Positions 1 to 6,000 of a stretch of DNA of 7,897 nt are shown one piece after another. Positions within the stretch are counted from its first letter, which is position 1, and every line of letters starts with the position of its first letter. Below the pieces are notes generated by a model. That model ran no database searches. It saw nothing but the letters and a program-made list of their open reading frames with translations, and was not told the origin of the DNA. Both the position numbers and the translations under genes were made by a program. The stretch comes from Candidatus Omnitrophota bacterium (GTDB lineage Bacteria > Omnitrophota > Koll11 > VGKN01): NCBI GenBank assembly GCA_016867055.1, contig VGKN01000063.1:1-7897 (forward strand), given 5' to 3'.

Positions 1-3000
1 TTACCACGGGACATCAGCCAGGGATAGAAGAGTTAGCCCAACCCTATAACAATATAAGAATAGTTGAATTCTATCCTGGTTCTCAAGTTTGTAAAAGAGC
101 CTCCCTTGTAATTTCTCACGGTGGTTCAGGCACTGTTTATCAAGCTCTTATTAATGAAGTTCCACAGTTAATTTTGCCCACCCATCAAGACCAGCAATTG
201 AATGGCGATTTTCTTGTAGCTAATGGCCTTGGTGCAATGCTATTACCATTTCGAGATTTAAGACATAGGGGTATTGAAAAAATAAGGGAAGAGGTTACCA
301 AAATATTAAAAGGACCCACTCCTTATTTTGAAAATACCGAGACATTTACCCTATCAACAGTTCATTGGTCAGAAGTTCAAATAGCAGATGGGGATGTGGT
401 TTTGGATTTTGATAATACCCTGATTAATGAATATTCGGTCAGGGCTTGGGCACTTTTGAGACTTTGTAACAAGTGGAGGTCGGCCAAGACATTGGGAGAA
501 AAATTTGGATGCATATGGTTTTTGTTATGCGTTGTAAAGAAATATATCTTTTATCGTTTGAGAGGGAATTTGGAATCTGCCTTTGAAATATATGCCGGTG
601 CTGATCAATCTGAAATAAAACAACTGGCTAGTCAACTTACTCTCAATGATAAAACGATTAGAATACTTAAGGAAATCAGGCGACAAAAGGCAGGAGAGTC
701 ATTATCCATTGTAATAATCAGCCGTAATCATAATGGTCTTATACAGGCCTTTCTTGAGCGTGAGGATGTGGCTTCAGTGCTTTATGAAGTTGGGATAGCC
801 AAAATTATAGTAGCATCAAACAATTTGTTAGAGGATGATTCAGGCAGGTTAAATGGAAAGGTGAGGGTATCTATTCTTGGAGATTCAACCAAGACCTCCG
901 TTATTCCTCGCCATGTAATCTATGTGGTTGATAAGGAGGATTTATCTCGTTTTGGCCCAACGCACAACTGCATCTTTGTTGAAACACCAACCGAGAATAT
1001 TTCATATGTTGTTAAAAGAGCGATTGACCGAGAAAGATGTATATGGTCTTTACAGAACGGTGAAGATATAAATCAAAAAGCAGATATCTTAGGCGAAGTG
1101 CCTGAAATAAATAGTAAGTCCCTTGCCCCGCAAGGACTAACTGCCTCAGTCTTAGAATCAATCAAAAGATTATATCATTGTGTATTTTCTGTAACAGTAG
1201 CCTCTCGCCTTAAACAGAATATAACTTCTCTATCATTCTTCAAGCCCATCCGAAAAGTGGAGGCAACAGTTACTATCACAAGAAGTATGAGGGATTTACC
1301 AAGGACTAATGAACCAAGGGTGGCGATAGTTATTCCTAATTATCGTGGATATACAGGTCAAAACGATACCCAGAGATGCTTGGATTCATTACACAAATTA
1401 ACCTATAAGAACTGGGAGCTTGTCCTTGTTGATATCCAAGGAGAAGGGGAATCCCCATTTCAGAGCGCAGATAGTCTCCATGGGGCGCTTCCAGAGGCAG
1501 TGGCAGTAACGCTTATGAAGGTTAGCACTAATATTGGCGTTACCGGGACAAGAAACTTGGCGTTGCGCGATATCTTGAATAGAAAAGAAGGCGAGAAGGC
1601 GGACTATGTATTAAGTATTGACAATGATGCTATGATTGTTAATCCGCAAATTCTTGAAGAACTTGTTGAGATAGCTCAGCAGCCAGCAAGTAATTTTGAC
1701 CCATCTGCAAGCGCGATTTTCGCTGTCGGTCCCACTATCGTCTATCATAATAAAGACGGAGAGCTGACAGGAGAGGTTCAGACTGTTGGGAATGAGTTTG
1801 GATGGAGGACCATACCAAGGTTTATCTCAAGGCGGTTCTATAAACCCAATCCCGCTCAACTTAAAGTCAGGCAGGTAGGTTGGCTCACAGGTGCCTGTAT
1901 GTTAATTTCCATACCAGCACTTCAAGCCATAGGGGTCTTTGATGATAGGTATTTCTATGGAGCTGAGGAGATTGAATTAGCTTTGCGCGGGTATCTGAAT
2001 ACTGAGAAATACATCTGTGTTCATGTTCCACAGGTAAGCATTTCCCATTTTAGCCAAGGAATAAATGAGACCAATTTTGGTATAAGTCCTAATAAAAGCT
2101 ATTTTGGCATTCGCAATTATATCTTTATGCTTAAGAGCCATTGGTGGTCATGGTGGGTAAGGTTGTGGGCATTGCGATTTGTGCTGGTCTTAGCAAGACT
2201 AACTCTAATTAATATAAGGCGTCGTGATTGGAGGGGGTTATATACATTATACTTGGGGGTAATTGATGGTTTATTAGGGCGTGGGACAAGGGTTGTAATT
2301 CATCAAGTTAGTGAAACAGAAAAGTCCAATCTCTCGGCGCAACTTGGGGTTGCTGAGGAAGATAAGATATTGTTGGGCGCAAAACCTACAAACTTCTTTA
2401 GCTTTACTAATGAATTACTCGCGAAGATTCAAAGCCACGCACAAAATTTCATCCATAACATATCAGTTCCTATCAGAAACTCCTTCTCATCGCCAATTCT
2501 CGCTAGATTAAGGCCTATACTGGCAGCACTCCTTATTATTATAAGAGCAATCGTAGGCACAGATGTTCAAACCAGTGAAGAAAGAGTAATTGATGATCAA
2601 GTTTGTGAAGGTTTTGTTACCGCTAGTGATAATTGCGGGATTTTAGCTGGGAAGACAATCTTGCGTTTTGCACATGTTTCCGATGAGAACATAGGCGGGG
2701 TTCAGCGTTACCTACGTGATTTAAATAGAAGACTATTAGAGCGCCATAGAGGTTTAACTATTATCCTGATGTATCTAACAGATGATGATAAGATACATCC
2801 TACTGAAGAAAGGGTTGGCCAGGGGACATTAATAAGGGTTCCTATCTTAATAAGAAAGCAGGGAGGCGAATTGGCTATAGAAAAGCAGGAAGCAGATTTA
2901 CGATTAAGATTATTTATCAAATGTAAAAAGATTATGGAAAAGTTTGGGTTAAAGGACTGGATAGCTGAACAATTGACTGTTATGCCGCTTGTCCCAATAC

Positions 3001-6000
3001 TGATACATATTCCAGTTATAAATATAATTTATAACAAAACTAAGTCTAATGCGCAAGCAGTAAGAGATAAAGCAAGCGAAATTCTAAGGCAATATAATGT
3101 AGATTTAATTATCACACATTCTATATGGCTACATCATGAAAATATGGCCCTTGCTGAAGTGGCAAAAGAGGTTGGGATACCCTATATAGTTCAGAACCAT
3201 GTTAACAATGACCTGTTAAGAAGATTTTCAATTAAACAAGTTCTCTTAAGGGCTGATGGCATTGCCGGTCTTACTACAGTGGGTGTCCCTAAAGACATAT
3301 CAGATAAATTTATGCCACTCTATGATGGCATTGATGAGGAATTTTTTAATCTATCTAAAGCAAGTCCTCAAAGGGTTAGGGAGATTTTAGGAACAGAGAA
3401 TATTCCTATTATTCTTCTGCCAGGCCGAGTAAACATAGCCAAGGGACACCAAGATCTTGCTAAGATAGCCCAGAGGATACGAAAGAAAAAGGGCAAAGAT
3501 TTCAAGTTTAGGGTAATTTGCGTAGGGCCTGTTGAAAACGTTACTTATACAGAAGAAATTCTAAAATTTGCAAGGATGTATGGCTTGGATATTTATTTCC
3601 CCGGCGGAGTCTCTACGGAAGAAATGAGGAATTACTATGCTGCAACAGCCGCAAGTGGCGGCGTTGTGGTGTTACCTACAAAAAGCGAGGGGCTTGGAAG
3701 GGTTTTGTTAGAAGCTCAAGCTATGGAGAATCCAGTTGTCGCCTATAATGTTGGTGGTGTCTCTGCGGCAATGATTTCTACTGATAAAAACAGAACAGGT
3801 TATCTTATTAGAGCAAGTGATATTGATGGATTTGCTGATGCGATTATTGAACTGCTTGAGAATCCAGGAAAACGAAAAGAAATGGGAGAAAGAGGCAGGG
3901 TTTTTGTTGTTGAACACTTTAGTTTAGATGTGTTAACCAAAAGACACGAAGATTATTACATAGATGTAATAAATCGCTCAAGGACGATCGAGGCTAATTC
4001 TAATGTTGGCAGGGGTTCATCCTCACCCGCATCTGCCCAGTTACCCACCTCTGCGCCAGACGAAGCCGCACCCCATATATCAAGACCAACACAAGATGCG
4101 CAGGAGTTAATTGAGGCAAGAGCCAGGCTAAGAATACTCCTAAAAGAACCATATGAAGGTTATGAGCGCCAGGCGCAAGAACTATACCATCTTTTTCAAA
4201 CCATAGGCAAACATGGTTATACAGAGGAGGACATCCTTCTTCTCAATGATTGGCTTGAGAGATTTTCTAGATATTGGCCGATAAACTTGGTTTCAGATGA
4301 AGCGATAGGAAGCTATATCTATCAGCTTATGGGGGATGATTGGGAGAGGTTGCCTTTTGAATTGCGGGTAGATATTCCACAATTTATCAGATTCTTCATA
4401 GAGAAGGGTTTTTATAGTGCAGGTCAGGAGGAGTATTCTACCCACGATATCCAGGTAGCGGCAGTGCTGTTCTGGGGACCTGAAAAAGCATCCCAGTTAC
4501 CAATGGGGTTACAACAAGGACTTACAGCTATGGTTGAAGAAATTCAATTTGCAAATGGTATGCAAAATGAGATTATGCGAGAAATTAGTCTTATAAACTT
4601 TGATTGGCAACAGGCACGAGTTGATTTACAAATTCATATATTACAAGTTTGCAAGAGGTTTTTACAGACCTTTCCACTTAGGGGTGAAAACTACCCAACC
4701 CAGCAATCTGCACTTGAGCTTCTTGTAAGGCTCAAGACTGCAGATAAATCCCTTGCCGCTGAGATAGATGGTCTTATCGATGGTCTATGGAAGCAGTGGG
4801 CTCAAGAAGCCATTGAGTATCTTGAAATAGGGGCTGTGGATGGCGATACGGTTGACTTTGCCCTTTTGGTTAATAGTATAAATCCGCAATTTTCTGATGT
4901 GGTGTTCAGACGTGGATGGGAAAGGTTTGTAAGGGGTTTTGCTTATAACCTGGCTAAGGCAAAGGGCATTGATGCGGATGCCTTATTTAACCGAGAAACA
5001 GCCATGCAGATTCTTCAAGCCTCTATAGGTGAGTCGTATACGCCCCTTTCACAAGATAAGCGCCGATATCTTCTGGCTAAGGCTCGCAATGCGCTTTGGA
5101 GTGAAATTCCCGATATTATTGAAGAGGCAATGGCGTATTTACGGGAGCATTATGACGTTGCATTTTATGAGCAATTGGTTTGGATATTGGCATATCGCAC
5201 CTGCTATGTGGCAAGGATAGAGGTTCCCGATACAGTGCTGTCAGGTCGGAAAGAACTATTGCAACATTATCTATCAAGTTTTGCAAACATGGGATTGGTT
5301 GCGCTAGCCGGATCAAGGTGTATAGTGGCAGGAAATGTCCTATCAAACTTGGATGACCCTGAGCTTGACTGGAACAGTTTAAACGCTACCCTTGATTTAC
5401 TGAGTCAACCAATCGGTGGAAATTTTCTATCCCTGCCTATTAGGGATTTAGATAAAAGGCTTGAGAGAGGTTTCTTACGTCTTAGCCCTCCGCAACGTTA
5501 TCTTATGGCATCTATTATTGCCCAAGGTGGCGAAGAAGTTCTGGATAGTTTTACAAACCTTCCAGAAGCGGCAAAAGAAAATATAAGGAAACTTATCGCC
5601 CTTAACAAGGGTAAACTTTCTTATTCAAGCGTTTTTGTTGCAATATCAGAAACACTCAGCGAGGAAGAGATAGCCGCTTATGTTGGCGGTGAAATAAAAG
5701 GAGCTCCTGCAGTATTGTTTGTGCCAGCCCCGGAAAGGCATATTTTCTTTGGCGAGGATAGAGGGGGTGGATATAGACAAGGTCAGAGACCAAGTCCTCC
5801 GCTTGGCATTGACCGAACCGCCTCTTTACTTAAGCTTATGGGTTTACGCACAATAGTTTGCGATGTAAATATAGAAGGAATAAATGGGCTTGTTGAGTTA
5901 CTTAAAGCAAATAGATTTGATGTCATATCTATTAATACCAATATTGTCTTATCCGAAGCCGATATTTCTTTAATAAATATAATTAAGGAACATTCAGCCA

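Noticed and set aside
1287..1289. ATG just upstream of the GT2 domain as a possible separate gene start.
   Set aside because: No good ribosome-binding sequence lies before it and no stop codon ends the preceding frame, so a separate gene is not supported.
2311..2511. Open frame of 66 codons on the + strand in another frame.
   Set aside because: It overlaps the giant frame in the GT2-GT4 connecting region, shows no recognisable domain, and the main frame stays open through it.
4743..4757. Similarity of the KSLAA segment (tcccttgcc) to the KSLAP part of the repeat at 1116-1130.
   Set aside because: Only about nine consecutive bases match and it lies within a predicted helix rather than at a domain joint, so chance is the simpler explanation.
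5029..5346. Pair of short overlapping frames (5029-5220 plus, 5116-5346 minus).
   Set aside because: Both are inside the helical region of the giant protein, lack any motif and have no supporting start signal.
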